From contig CAYHZS010000021.1 of NCBI GenBank assembly GCA_964361185.1, positions 1 to 13,316 on the forward strand: 13,316 nucleotides of DNA, read 5' to 3'. The stretch is from JBAZYZ01 sp964361185. GTDB taxonomy: Bacteria; Patescibacteriota; Minisyncoccia; Phycocordibacterales; VMEP01. The notes below the pieces were generated by a model that saw only the letters and a program-made list of their open reading frames with translations, was not told the origin of the DNA and ran no database searches. Of this stretch, positions 1 through 7,019 are shown piece after piece (within the stretch, counting starts at the first letter, position 1; each line of letters opens with the position of its first letter). Made by a program: the position numbers and the translations under genes.

Positions 1-1010
1 CGCTGGATATTCCCCGCACCCTTATGTTTCACACCGACGTTATCGTCATACCCCCGGAGCGTGAAAACGAAAAAATGACCGAAGCGACCGGGGGAAGATA
101 CTTCAATATTTCTCTAACCTCCGAGCATCATATAAATCCGTTCGACCTGCCTATACCGAGAGAAGACGAGTCTCCGGCGGACGTTTTGCGCTCAAACATA
201 GTGAACTTGGTCGGCCTCTTCCGGATAATGATGGGAGGGCTTACTCCCGAAGAAGATTCCATGGTGGATAGGGCAATCAGCGAAACTTACGCTCTCAAAG
301 ACATAACTCCTGATTCCAGTTTTGCGAATATTGAGCCACCTCTCCTTTCCGATTTTGAAATGGTCTTGGGAGGAATGGAGGGGAGCGAATCCCTCATGCA
401 AAAACTCGCCAAGTACACAAAAGGAACATGGTCAGGATTCATAAACCAGCCGACCAATGTGGACATAAATAAAAAATTCGTTGTGTTTTCGGTGCGCGAC
501 ATGGAAGACGAGTTGAAGCCCGTAGCCATGTATATCGTCATGCATTACATCTGGAACGCCGTCCGGAAAGTCCTCAAAAAACGCCTCCTGGTGGTGGATG
601 AGGCCTGGTGGATGATGAAGTCCGCTGACACGGCTTCTTTCCTTTTCTCCATAGCTAAACGCGGACGTAAATATTATCTCGGGCTGGCCACAATCACCCA
701 GGATGTCGGCGATTTTCTGAACTCTCCATATGGACTGCCCATTATAACCAACTCGTCGCTTCAGCTTCTTTTGAAACAATCTCCTTCTTCAATCGACGTT
801 GTCCAAAAAACATTCAATCTCACCGACGAGGAAAAGTTCCTGCTTCTGGAGTCGCAGGTAGGAGAGGGAATTTTCTTCGCCGGACTGAAACACGTGGCCA
901 TAAAAACAATTGCTTCTTACACCGAAGACCAGATAATCACGTCCGACCCCTCCCAGGTTCTGGCAATAAGAAAGGCAAAACAGGAGCTTAAGACCGCCGA
1001 GGGGAAGTAA
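1..1010 (+). CDS. VirB4-family type IV secretion ATPase, 5'-truncated by window edge
   Basis: The reading frame is open from base 3, before the first ATG at 24, so this is the C-terminal part of a larger protein; the Walker A loop is expected just upstream, outside the window. Counting from the ATG at 24, the segment VIVIPPERENEKM (6-18) matches the strand after Walker A in VirB4/TraC ATPases, followed by INPFDLP (37-43). A Walker B motif RLLVVDEAWW (about 187-196, Asp192-Glu193) and a sensor-like ATITQDVGDFL (222-232) follow. VirB4 proteins are membrane-associated ATPases that power pilus assembly or substrate transfer. The downstream genes on the same strand (membrane protein, secreted protein, pilin, propeller) fit a secretion/pilus operon. 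Family members usually have IDPE where this has IPPE. Confident of the family; the transported substrate is unknown. Confidence 0.87.
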   Translation, partial: LDIPRTLMFHTDVIVIPPERENEKMTEATGGRYFNISLTSEHHINPFDLPIPREDESPADVLRSNIVNLVGLFRIMMGGLTPEEDSMVDRAISETYALKDITPDSSFANIEPPLLSDFEMVLGGMEGSESLMQKLAKYTKGTWSGFINQPTNVDINKKFVVFSVRDMEDELKPVAMYIVMHYIWNAVRKVLKKRLLVVDEAWWMMKSADTASFLFSIAKRGRKYYLGLATITQDVGDFLNSPYGLPIITNSSLQLLLKQSPSSIDVVQKTFNLTDEEKFLLLESQVGEGIFFAGLKHVAIKTIASYTEDQIITSDPSQVLAIRKAKQELKTAEGK

Positions 1011-1065
1011 GGGCGCGATATACAACATATAGCGATTGGTTCAATCAACGCGGGCAAATAAATTC

Positions 1066-1470
1066 ATGGCCAACGAACAAGAGGAGTCCACACAAAAAGC
1101 GGAAACGAATAGAAACAGCCAAAAAAAAGAGGGTCCTCCCGCCAAAAAGATGACTGGGGTTGGTTTTTACATGGTGCTCTTTGGGGTATTTCTCAATGAT
1201 TTAGTCGGAATCGTTGCCGACCTGAGCGTCATTCTTTTTTTTGTCGCAGTAATCACCGGAATCGTTGTGCAGGGAATAGTCGCTCTTTACCTATTCTGGA
1301 ATGGGGTCAAATTAAGTGAACGCAAACTGGCGAGTTTCCTCATTTCGTTTATAATTGAAGTAATTCCCTTCGTGAACCTTCTGCCGGCTGGAACAGTAAA
1401 CCTTATCGCGATTAGAGCCATAGAAAACAGCGAGATGGCAAAGAAAGTAGCGAGATATAAAAAAGTATAA
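1066..1470 (+). CDS. Small multi-pass membrane protein of the secretion operon, unknown function
   Basis: I do not recognise a named family. The 134-residue product starts MANEQEES; I chose the ATG at 1066 over an upstream TTG at 1036 because the extra residues add nothing recognisable. Residues 1-29 are polar and rich in Glu, Lys and Gln, a likely cytoplasmic tail. Hydrophobic stretches follow at about 31-50, 52-79 and 88-118, giving two to three membrane passes, with a basic C-terminus (KKVARYKKV). It lies 55 bases after the VirB4-like gene and one base before the next, so it is probably co-transcribed. By position it could be an inner-membrane channel or scaffold component, but that is inference from context only. 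There is no Shine-Dalgarno sequence before the ATG. Confidence 0.7.
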   Translation: MANEQEESTQKAETNRNSQKKEGPPAKKMTGVGFYMVLFGVFLNDLVGIVADLSVILFFVAVITGIVVQGIVALYLFWNGVKLSERKLASFLISFIIEVIPFVNLLPAGTVNLIAIRAIENSEMAKKVARYKKV

Positions 1471-1471
1471 C

Positions 1472-2509
1472 ATGTTTTTTAAAAAATCAACCGCCAAAAT
1501 TTCCCCCCTCTTCCTATTTCTAATCTTGCTTGTGGAGGCGTTTTTCTTTCCGCCGGTAGGGGCAAACCTGGCCCTCTCACAGGAAATAGGAGAGATCGGA
1601 ACAGCGTCAGTTCTTATTGAAATAGAACCTTCCTTCCCGAAATCCAATGAAAATGTACTCGTGAGGCTGACCAGTTACAGCGGGGACTTGGACAGGGCAA
1701 GAATCTCCTGGTCCCTAGACGGCAAATTAATGAAAGACGACACTGGTGGTAAAGAATTCACCTTCAAAACAGGGGCGGTCGGGAAACCAACTGTCGTCAA
1801 GGTCACAGTGGATGGCCCCGGAATAGGCAGGTTCGAAAAAAACATTACTCTCAGTCCGGCAGAAGTGGACATTCTGTGGCAAACAACCGATTCTTATTCT
1901 CCTCCATTCTATCGCGGTAAGCCCCTACCGGTCAGAATGTCCTCCATAAGGGCTGTAGCGATGCCTTCCATGAAAACGAAGTCAGGTTTGCCAATTAAAT
2001 CCGGGGAATTGGTCTACAAATGGGAAAGGGACGATATCCCGATACTTGAAAATTCCGGGTACGCAAAAAATTCCGCTGATTTTAATTTGGGTTATATCTC
2101 GGAGGACGCGACTATTAAAGTGAGCGCATCATCAGTAAAAGAAAGCGGTCTTGTGGCGGAGAATACGGTTTATCTCCAAGCAGTCAGTCCTGAAATTATT
2201 TTTTATGAAAACAAACCATTAGGAGGTATTATCTACGAAAACGCTTTGAAAGACCTCTTCCCATTGAGAAGAGAAGAAGTGGAAATCGTAGCCGAACCAT
2301 ATTACTTTACGTCCGCGGGAGGGCTTTCCTCCCTATCCTACAATTGGGTCTTAAACGGTGCCCACGTGGAATCGTCGGGGGGGAACTCGATTGTTCTGCG
2401 CGTAGGAGACCAGGGGAGCGGGCTCTCGGAGGTTTCCCTGAATATTAAACATCCTTCCCGTTTTTTACAAATGGCAAGAAAAGAGCTGGGAATACAATTC
2501 GGAAGGTAA
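1472..2509 (+). CDS. Secreted beta-rich (Ig/PKD-like) protein of the secretion operon
   Basis: The 345-residue product opens with a signal-peptide-like segment: MFFKKSTAK, a hydrophobic run of about 20 residues, then Ala-rich residues before GTASVLIEIEPS. The rest has no further membrane span. It reads as alternating beta strands with phrases typical of Ig/PKD-like folds: ARISWSLDGK (about 73-82), ELVYKWERDD and SYNWVLNGA, each a strand-Trp-loop pattern, suggesting three tandem domains. No catalytic motif is visible. It starts two bases after the preceding stop codon and sits 33 bases before the pilin-like gene, so it most likely belongs to the same operon and works outside the cytoplasmic membrane, perhaps as a structural or adhesive subunit. 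That role is inferred. It has no recognisable Shine-Dalgarno sequence. Confidence 0.72.
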   Translation: MFFKKSTAKISPLFLFLILLVEAFFFPPVGANLALSQEIGEIGTASVLIEIEPSFPKSNENVLVRLTSYSGDLDRARISWSLDGKLMKDDTGGKEFTFKTGAVGKPTVVKVTVDGPGIGRFEKNITLSPAEVDILWQTTDSYSPPFYRGKPLPVRMSSIRAVAMPSMKTKSGLPIKSGELVYKWERDDIPILENSGYAKNSADFNLGYISEDATIKVSASSVKESGLVAENTVYLQAVSPEIIFYENKPLGGIIYENALKDLFPLRREEVEIVAEPYYFTSAGGLSSLSYNWVLNGAHVESSGGNSIVLRVGDQGSGLSEVSLNIKHPSRFLQMARKELGIQFGR

Positions 2510-2542
2510 TAGTAGCTAACGACTGACGATTTAAAATCAACA

Positions 2543-3520
2543 ATGAAAACACGGGGCATAAATACCATACTCGACAAAAAAATACTTTCTTATTTTTTTG
2601 TAATGTTCTTTGTTCTTTCTTTTTTTATCCTGCCCGGGGTATCTTTTTCCGCTGAGCCGACCGGTTATACCCTACTTACCCCTCTTCCTCTCGGCCCTGG
2701 TGGCAGCAAACTGGAGGTTGTTCCTTTGGGAGAAGCCAGTTTCGGGGATTACCTTAATAATTTTTTCAAACTTGGAATCACTATAGCGAGCATCTTGGCT
2801 GTCATTATGATAGTAATCGGGGGAATCCAGTATATGGGGGGGGATAGTGTTTTTTCCAAAGAAGAAGCCAAATCAAAAATAACCAACTCAATATTTGGAC
2901 TCATTCTGGCTCTCGGAATATGGTTGCTCCTTTATACCATCAATCCGGACATGCTTAACTTAAAGCTAAAAATAGCCGAGATAGCGCCGACTCCAGCCAC
3001 TCCAACTACACCAACAACACCGTCCCCCGGCATAACCAGTCTCGGTAGATGGACCGAGGCTTTAGCTCAGTCAGTTGTTGATGACGATAATAACGTAAGA
3101 CTACAACTTTTACAAAATTCTAACAGCCAAGTCCTCGTAAAGCCCAATAAATGCACTATGAACGATTATAGAAGCTGGGTTTCCGGAGGAAATGCAACCG
3201 GCGGGGCAAATTGTACTACTGTCGGAAAACTTGGTGGTGCCGCGATAAACGGCCTCGCAAAACTTTCCAAAGACTGCGGGGGTTGCTCTTTTGTTGTATC
3301 CGGTGGCACAGAGTGGGGGCATAGCGCAAATGGTAATCACTTTCCGAGCTCATCGGGAATCGATATCAGAACAGGTAGCGCTGTCGATAGTTATATAAGA
3401 TCTAAGGGAGTAAGGGGAGATAATACCAGTTTACTTGGACGATCAATAAGCATTTATATATTTACCTACGCAGACTTTTATGAAGAAGACCTTGCCCATT
3501 GGCATGTTGTATTTAAGTGA
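2543..3520 (+). CDS. VirB2/TrbC-like pilin fused to a putative M15-type zinc peptidase domain
   Basis: The 325-residue product has a hydrophobic signal region (14-37), then a pilin-like module: a first membrane helix at about 74-98 ending GGIQYMGG, a short charged loop (FSKEEAKSK), and a second helix at about 114-133 followed by NPDML. This pair of helices is the VirB2/TrbC layout. A Pro/Thr linker (147-162) leads to a C-terminal domain of about 160 residues. It contains SGGTEWGH (253-260), NHFPSSSGIDIR (265-276) and HWHVVF (319-324), which recall the zinc-ligand pattern of M15 peptidases (His, Asp, then His of an HxH motif); candidate ligands are His266, Asp274 and His321. His266 to Asp274 is one residue longer than the usual spacing. 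Four Cys (204, 224, 245, 248) may form disulphides. A role in opening peptidoglycan for the pilus is inferred. Confidence 0.75.
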   Translation: MKTRGINTILDKKILSYFFVMFFVLSFFILPGVSFSAEPTGYTLLTPLPLGPGGSKLEVVPLGEASFGDYLNNFFKLGITIASILAVIMIVIGGIQYMGGDSVFSKEEAKSKITNSIFGLILALGIWLLLYTINPDMLNLKLKIAEIAPTPATPTTPTTPSPGITSLGRWTEALAQSVVDDDNNVRLQLLQNSNSQVLVKPNKCTMNDYRSWVSGGNATGGANCTTVGKLGGAAINGLAKLSKDCGGCSFVVSGGTEWGHSANGNHFPSSSGIDIRTGSAVDSYIRSKGVRGDNTSLLGRSISIYIFTYADFYEEDLAHWHVVFK

Positions 3521-3528
3521 GAAATAAA

Positions 3529-4770
3529 ATGCCTAGAAAAACTTTCACTCTTCTCGTTCTGATATTTATCTTGATTGGCACAGCCATGGTTGGGGGATAT
3601 TTATATTTCTTCACCGGGGTATTCGGCGAAAGAGAGAGAAACGAAGCGACAAAAATTCTTGATGATTTTTTGCCCTTTGGACAACAGCCTCTTGAAACCG
3701 GAAGATCCCCGGGCGGGCAACCAAGCGAGCCAGCCGAGAGCCCCCTGTTTTCTTCAAAACTGCTCAAGTTGGTCCAGAATCCCGTAGCTGGGTTTACCCC
3801 GACCACTCTCGGTAGTAGTACTGTCGTACGTTACATGGAAAAAGAAACTGGTCATATTTTTGACATTGACATGAGCATACCTGCAGCCAAATCAAGAATT
3901 ACAAATACCACTATCCCAAGAGTTTACCAATCCTTATTTGGACAAAACGGACAATCTGTTATTTTAAGATACTTAAACGATGATAGCCTCGTAGAAACTT
4001 ATTACGCAAAAATTCCTTTGGCTTCATCAACAGAGGATTTCAGAAATGGAGTAGAGATTAAAGGCTCATTTCTTTCAAAAAGCATAAACGACCTGTCCCT
4101 TTCTCCTTCCGGAACAAAAATCTTCACCCTGATCAAGTTTGGAAAATCGGCTATAGGAACCGTTTCTTCCCCGGACGGGACTAAGAAATCCCAAATATTC
4201 GATTCTCCTTTCACTGAGTGGCTGTCGTCATGGGCCAACGATAAAATAATCATGCTCGTGACAAAACCATCCTACGCTGCTCCAGGATATATTTATACCC
4301 TTGATTCAGCTTCCGGAAATTTCCAAAAAATCTACGGTGGGACTAAAGGACTAACGGCTATTCTCTCTCCGGACGAGAAAAAAATATTAATTAGCGAGAG
4401 TGGTGACGGATTGCCTCAAATTAAAATTTACGACATTTCATCTGGGAGACTAAGCGCTCTGGGTCTAAGGACCATAGCCGACAAATGCAATTGGGTTACG
4501 AGTGCGAAAATATACTGCGCCGTGCCGGATGAGAATCCCGAATCCAGCACTAAATACCCTGATTTGTGGTACCAAGGAGTCGTTTCTTTTAAAGACAGCC
4601 TTTGGGAAATAGACCCCGAAACGCTGAGTACCTATCAGATTCTTCCCATTTCTCAAGTCGCGCGGGAAGATTTAGACGCGATAAATTTATTCCAAAACAA
4701 AAGCGGGGAATACCTTTTCTTTGTTAACAAAAAAGATTCTTCCCTTTGGTCAATCAAACTTGAGAGGTAA
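3529..4770 (+). CDS. Membrane-anchored WD40/TolB-like beta-propeller protein
   Basis: The product is 413 residues from the ATG at 3529. A GTG at 3517 overlapping the previous stop codon (GTGA) would add four residues and cannot be excluded. One N-terminal membrane segment (about 5-27, TFTLLVLIF... GGYLYFF) follows a basic start, giving a single-span anchor with the bulk outside. After a Pro/Gly-rich stretch (about 50-75) the protein shows repeated blade-like units: SLSPSGTKIFTL, ILSPDEKKILIS and NKSGEYLFFVN, with intervening YIYTLDSASG, IKIYDISSG and LWEIDPETL. These are typical of WD40-like or TolB-type propellers. It is the last gene of the operon and probably acts as an extracytoplasmic binding or scaffold subunit. 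The function is inferred from fold and neighbours. It converges on khpB with only five bases between the stop codons. Confidence 0.72.
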   Translation: MPRKTFTLLVLIFILIGTAMVGGYLYFFTGVFGERERNEATKILDDFLPFGQQPLETGRSPGGQPSEPAESPLFSSKLLKLVQNPVAGFTPTTLGSSTVVRYMEKETGHIFDIDMSIPAAKSRITNTTIPRVYQSLFGQNGQSVILRYLNDDSLVETYYAKIPLASSTEDFRNGVEIKGSFLSKSINDLSLSPSGTKIFTLIKFGKSAIGTVSSPDGTKKSQIFDSPFTEWLSSWANDKIIMLVTKPSYAAPGYIYTLDSASGNFQKIYGGTKGLTAILSPDEKKILISESGDGLPQIKIYDISSGRLSALGLRTIADKCNWVTSAKIYCAVPDENPESSTKYPDLWYQGVVSFKDSLWEIDPETLSTYQILPISQVAREDLDAINLFQNKSGEYLFFVNKKDSSLWSIKLER

Positions 4771-4775
4771 CACCT

Positions 4776-5249
4776 TTATAAACCACTTATTTCCTGGTAT
4801 TTTATCACTACATGCCGCCCCGGTCCCATTCCGGATGACTCGGTGGTTAAATCCGGGAATGGGGCCAAGTATGAATGAACTATCATTCTTTCATACGAAG
4901 ACATAGGTTCTAGGGAAACACTCGATTTGAAAAAACGCGCTCTCTCGGCCATCATTTTGGCTTTTTGACGGAGTCCTTCAATCTTATTTTTTTGGTAATC
5001 ATTCACGTCAATGATAAAGCCGACTCCTCCGGTTTCACCAGTTCCTTTCTCTACAATTCTCTTCACAACGTGGTTGATGGCAAGAAGATTCATCCCGTCA
5101 TGTCCGATTAAAACCTCCGGCTCCTTTGTTTTGATCAAGAAACGAGCCGTCCCTTCTTCCTCGGCTTCAAAAATCAATATATCGTCGTGAGACACGGATA
5201 GTCTCCCTAGAAGTTCTTTTATTATTATTTTTATTTCTTCCTTATTCAT
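4776..5249 (-). CDS. khpB: KhpB/Jag-type KH-R3H RNA-binding protein
   Basis: The 157-residue protein has a KH-like domain (about 20-85) whose GxxG loop reads IGHDG (48-52), and a C-terminal R3H domain with SYERMIVHSYL (118-128; Arg121-x3-His125) followed by a Gly/Arg-rich end (GMGPGRHVVI). There is no long Jag-N extension. KhpB proteins bind RNA and, in Firmicutes, affect cell-envelope growth; the gene is normally the last of the rpmH-rnpA-yidD-yidC-jag group, as here. The usual loop is GKRG or similar; an acidic Asp in it is unusual and may weaken RNA binding. It lies 142 bases after yidC on the same strand. That gap carries a hairpin and a pair of 12-base direct repeats. Confidence 0.88.
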   Translation of the reverse strand: MNKEEIKIIIKELLGRLSVSHDDILIFEAEEEGTARFLIKTKEPEVLIGHDGMNLLAINHVVKRIVEKGTGETGGVGFIIDVNDYQKNKIEGLRQKAKMMAERARFFKSSVSLEPMSSYERMIVHSYLAPFPDLTTESSGMGPGRHVVIKYQEISGL

Positions 5250-5260
5250 TCCGTTTTAGA

Positions 5261-5282
5261 GGCAGAGTACAGTCGTACTGCC
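5261..5282. other. Hairpin just upstream of khpB start
   Basis: The left arm GGCA-GA-GTAC pairs with the right arm GTAC-TGCC around an AGTC loop: eight base pairs with a two-base bulge. It ends 11 bases before the khpB start codon on the - strand. No T-run follows on the - strand, so it is not an intrinsic terminator for yidC; it could be a leader or processing hairpin. Confidence 0.4.
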
Positions 5283-5295
5283 ATTTCTTAATTTA

Positions 5296-5329
5296 TTTCC
5301 ATAATTTGTTCGATTATTTTCCATAATTT
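5296..5329. repeat. Pair of 12-base direct repeats, 22 bases apart
   Basis: TTTCCATAATTT occurs at 5296-5307 and again at 5318-5329 in the same orientation, with start points exactly 22 bases apart, about two turns of helix. The pair sits in the AT-rich yidC-khpB gap upstream of khpB. Phased repeats of this kind can be binding sites for a regulator, but chance in an AT-rich gap is possible. Confidence 0.45.
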
Positions 5330-5391
5330 TATTTAATCTTTTATTTTGTACCCTGGTTGCCCGTCTGCGCGTCCTTGAGGGAAAGCAACTT

Positions 5392-6123
5392 CTAACGGGG
5401 CTCATTCTGCGTTAACAGTTTCTCTTTTCCCCCATATCTTACAAAAAGCTCCTGCCCTATGGAGAACATATTAGACGTTACCCAATAAAGTGCAACTGCC
5501 GAAGGTATAGACAAAGAGAAAACGACAAAAAGCACCGGAAAAATATAGCGCATTTGCATATTCATACTTCGGGCAAATTCTTCCTGAAACGTTTTTTCTC
5601 CCGCCGAAGGAGTGGTCTTGGGTAATGACAGCGTGGTATAAAAATACTGAGATACCCCCACTAAAACAGCCAAGACATAGCTTCTTTCCTGTAAATTAAC
5701 CCCGAGAAAATCCGGGGAAATGTTTCCAGGGTAGTGGACGAACGAATACAGTATCCCGGCATTTTCGGCAAAACCATCTCGGAAAACAAAAAATAGGGCG
5801 ATTAAAATTGGAAGCTGTATCAAAACCGTAAGACAACCGGAGAAGGGATTAGTGCCGTGCGCTTTGTAAAGCTCCATTGTCTGTTTGGCCTGCTCTTGTT
5901 TGTCTTTGTGCCTCTCGCGTATTTTTTTGAGCTCCGGTTCAAGTTCGCGCATCTTGCGCTGAGTCTTAATTGATTTATGTACCAAAGGAAAAATCGCCAA
6001 TCGGACGAGAATTGTCAGGACTATGACGGCAAGGCCGACGGAAGTAAGGGGCATTATCCCTATCAGGAAAATGAGCCCGTTATAAAGAGGATTGTAAAGG
6101 GCGGTGTTCCAAAGAGAAATCAT
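5392..6123 (-). CDS. yidC: YidC/Oxa1-family membrane protein insertase
   Basis: The 243-residue protein is the short form of YidC without the large periplasmic domain. YidC inserts proteins into the cytoplasmic membrane alone or with SecYEG. Hydrophobic helices lie at about 15-23, 30-48, 96-114, 148-164 and 193-218. Arg41 in ILVRLAIFPL matches the conserved groove arginine. It is followed by the charged cytoplasmic hairpin (50-90, many Lys, Glu and Arg), then TNPFSGCL, which corresponds to the NPxxGCLP motif of the family. The C-terminus is short and carries only a few basic residues. No lipobox is visible. AGGCGG directly abuts the ATG. It sits between yidD and khpB as in most bacteria, but is separated from yidD by an unusual 156-base repeat-bearing gap. 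Confidence 0.93.
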   Translation of the reverse strand: MISLWNTALYNPLYNGLIFLIGIMPLTSVGLAVIVLTILVRLAIFPLVHKSIKTQRKMRELEPELKKIRERHKDKQEQAKQTMELYKAHGTNPFSGCLTVLIQLPILIALFFVFRDGFAENAGILYSFVHYPGNISPDFLGVNLQERSYVLAVLVGVSQYFYTTLSLPKTTPSAGEKTFQEEFARSMNMQMRYIFPVLFVVFSLSIPSAVALYWVTSNMFSIGQELFVRYGGKEKLLTQNEPR

Positions 6124-6130
6124 CCGCCTA

Positions 6131-6280
6131 TTGTAGCTCAGAAGCTACAAAACGTAAAACTGGGCTCATTTAACGCGAAACATGAAGCATGTAACATAAG
6201 GCTTGCTTCAAGAAAACAAACATGTCTTTTTTGTTGTTTTTGTATTAAACGCTACAAGCTACATGTTACACGATACAAGC
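6131..6280. repeat. Heptamer-based repeat element with inverted parts between yidC and yidD
   Basis: At 6253-6280 four consecutive 7-mers follow a TACNNNN pattern: TACAAGC, TACATGT, TACACGA, TACAAGC. At 6131-6150 the same unit occurs once in each orientation as a perfect 8-base inverted repeat, TTGTAGCT-caga-AGCTACAA. In addition, 6190-6205 (TGTAACAT-AAG-GCTTG) is the reverse complement of 6255-6270 (CAAGC-TAC-ATGTTACA) at 13 of 16 positions, so the element can fold into a long stem-loop. The right end runs into the yidD stop codon. In the frame that reads YKLHVTRYKL it recalls the YKLQATS-type hypothetical peptides I remember from Patescibacteria assemblies, which a 7-base repeat gives naturally (21 bases, 7 residues). 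Whether it is a dispersed repeat is not testable here. Confidence 0.6.
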
Positions 6281-6519
6281 TAAGTAAGTGGATCCAAGTG
6301 TTCCTTCTGCCAGGGGTGGCATCTGAAAATGCGCTTTGAGAACAAGGAAAGGCCGTGTAAAATTCCGTATTTTTCAATCGCCAAAATGAAATACTCCGAA
6401 CAGGTTGGGTAAAAAGCACAGGTCGGGACCCTGATTAAACCAATCTTTTTGGTAAACCCTTGGTCGGGAGACAGTGTTTTCTGGTAAAGCCTCACTATAA
6501 AAATTAGTACTTTTCTCAT
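6280..6519 (-). CDS. yidD: Membrane protein insertion efficiency factor YidD
   Basis: The 79-residue protein carries the family signature: an amphipathic N-terminus (MRKVLIFIVRLYQKTLSP), then the motif PTCAFYPTCSEYFILAIEKYG (about 32-52) with its two cysteines, and FRCHPW near the end. YidD sits at the cytoplasmic membrane and is thought to help YidC-dependent insertion. Its stop codon is three codons after HLDPLT and falls on the edge of the heptamer repeat element. The start is four bases after the rnpA stop codon, so translation is probably coupled. The length is normal for the family (about 70-85 residues). There is no Shine-Dalgarno sequence immediately before the ATG. Confidence 0.93.
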   Translation of the reverse strand: MRKVLIFIVRLYQKTLSPDQGFTKKIGLIRVPTCAFYPTCSEYFILAIEKYGILHGLSLFSKRIFRCHPWQKEHLDPLT

Positions 6520-6522
6520 TGG

Positions 6523-6861
6523 TTAAAGCAACCCAGCTTTGGAGAAAAGCCCAGTAATTTCTTCAAGAATAAGCTGGTAGGAAATGTTTCCCGACCCTTT
6601 TTTAAAAAAAAAGATATTTATCGTTTTTTTCTTGAGATTATTTTCAACTCGGGCAACAGCTACATACCCGCGACGCCGCAATAGATTCCTCTCGACAGCT
6701 TTTTTAGAAACGGCCTTGGGTACCACAAAAGAAAAACGATTCTTTCCATCCTTAAGTGAAGGGAAAACGCGGAGTACTAGGTGAGCGGAGTCAAACACCC
6801 TTCCCCCCCGTGACGTGGCTAGAAATAACGCCCTGTTTACTCTTTTTTCTTTTTCTATCAT
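6523..6861 (-). CDS. rnpA: Ribonuclease P protein component
   Basis: The 112-residue basic protein binds the RNase P RNA and helps remove 5' leaders from tRNA precursors. The diagnostic motif AVERNLLRRRGY (about 55-66, the RNR motif) is present, preceded by FSFVVPKAVSKKAV, the usual strand and turn. The N-terminus (KEKRVNRALFLATSRGG) corresponds to the LxxxxdFxxv region of the family in a weaker form. The start ATG at 6861 lies 17 bases after the rpmH stop codon; GAGG four bases upstream of it is the best Shine-Dalgarno-like sequence of the window. It forms one transcription unit with rpmH and yidD. Confidence 0.93.
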   Translation of the reverse strand: MIEKEKRVNRALFLATSRGGRVFDSAHLVLRVFPSLKDGKNRFSFVVPKAVSKKAVERNLLRRRGYVAVARVENNLKKKTINIFFFKKGSGNISYQLILEEITGLFSKAGLL

Positions 6862-6878
6862 CTGGCCTCAGCCCCGAA

Positions 6879-7013
6879 TCAGACAGATAATCTCTTCCTC
6901 CCAATCCGACGGCGACTTTTTATGACATTGCGGCCGTTTTTTGTCCTTTGTCTCACTAAAAATCCATGTGTGCGCCCCCTTTTCGCTCTTTTGGGCTGGT
7001 ATGTTTTTGACAT
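6879..7013 (-). CDS. rpmH: Large ribosomal subunit protein bL34
   Basis: The - strand translation from the ATG at 7013 gives 44 residues: MSKTYQPKRAKRGRTHGF at the start, then an Arg/Lys-rich middle (VRQRTKNGRNVI) and the end RRRIGRKRLSV before TGA. This is bL34 across its full length: the TYQP start, the HGF motif and the KRLSV end are all conserved, and the length equals the usual 44-46. bL34 is a small rRNA-binding protein of the 50S subunit. Position confirms it: immediately before rnpA and divergent from dnaA. The gene is short enough to be missed by gene callers with a length cut-off. There is no Shine-Dalgarno sequence; a candidate promoter ends only six bases before the ATG. Confidence 0.97.
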   Translation of the reverse strand: MSKTYQPKRAKRGRTHGFLVRQRTKNGRNVIKSRRRIGRKRLSV

Positions 7014-7019
7014 AGCGCC

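Noticed and set aside
432..779. 115-residue - strand open frame inside the VirB4-like gene
   Set aside because: It is opposite the Walker B region of a clear ATPase; no independent protein character.
5977..6339. 120-residue + strand open frame over yidC and yidD ends
   Set aside because: It is antisense to yidC and yidD with no protein family resemblance; its RYKLHVTRYKL part is simply the translation of the heptamer repeat.
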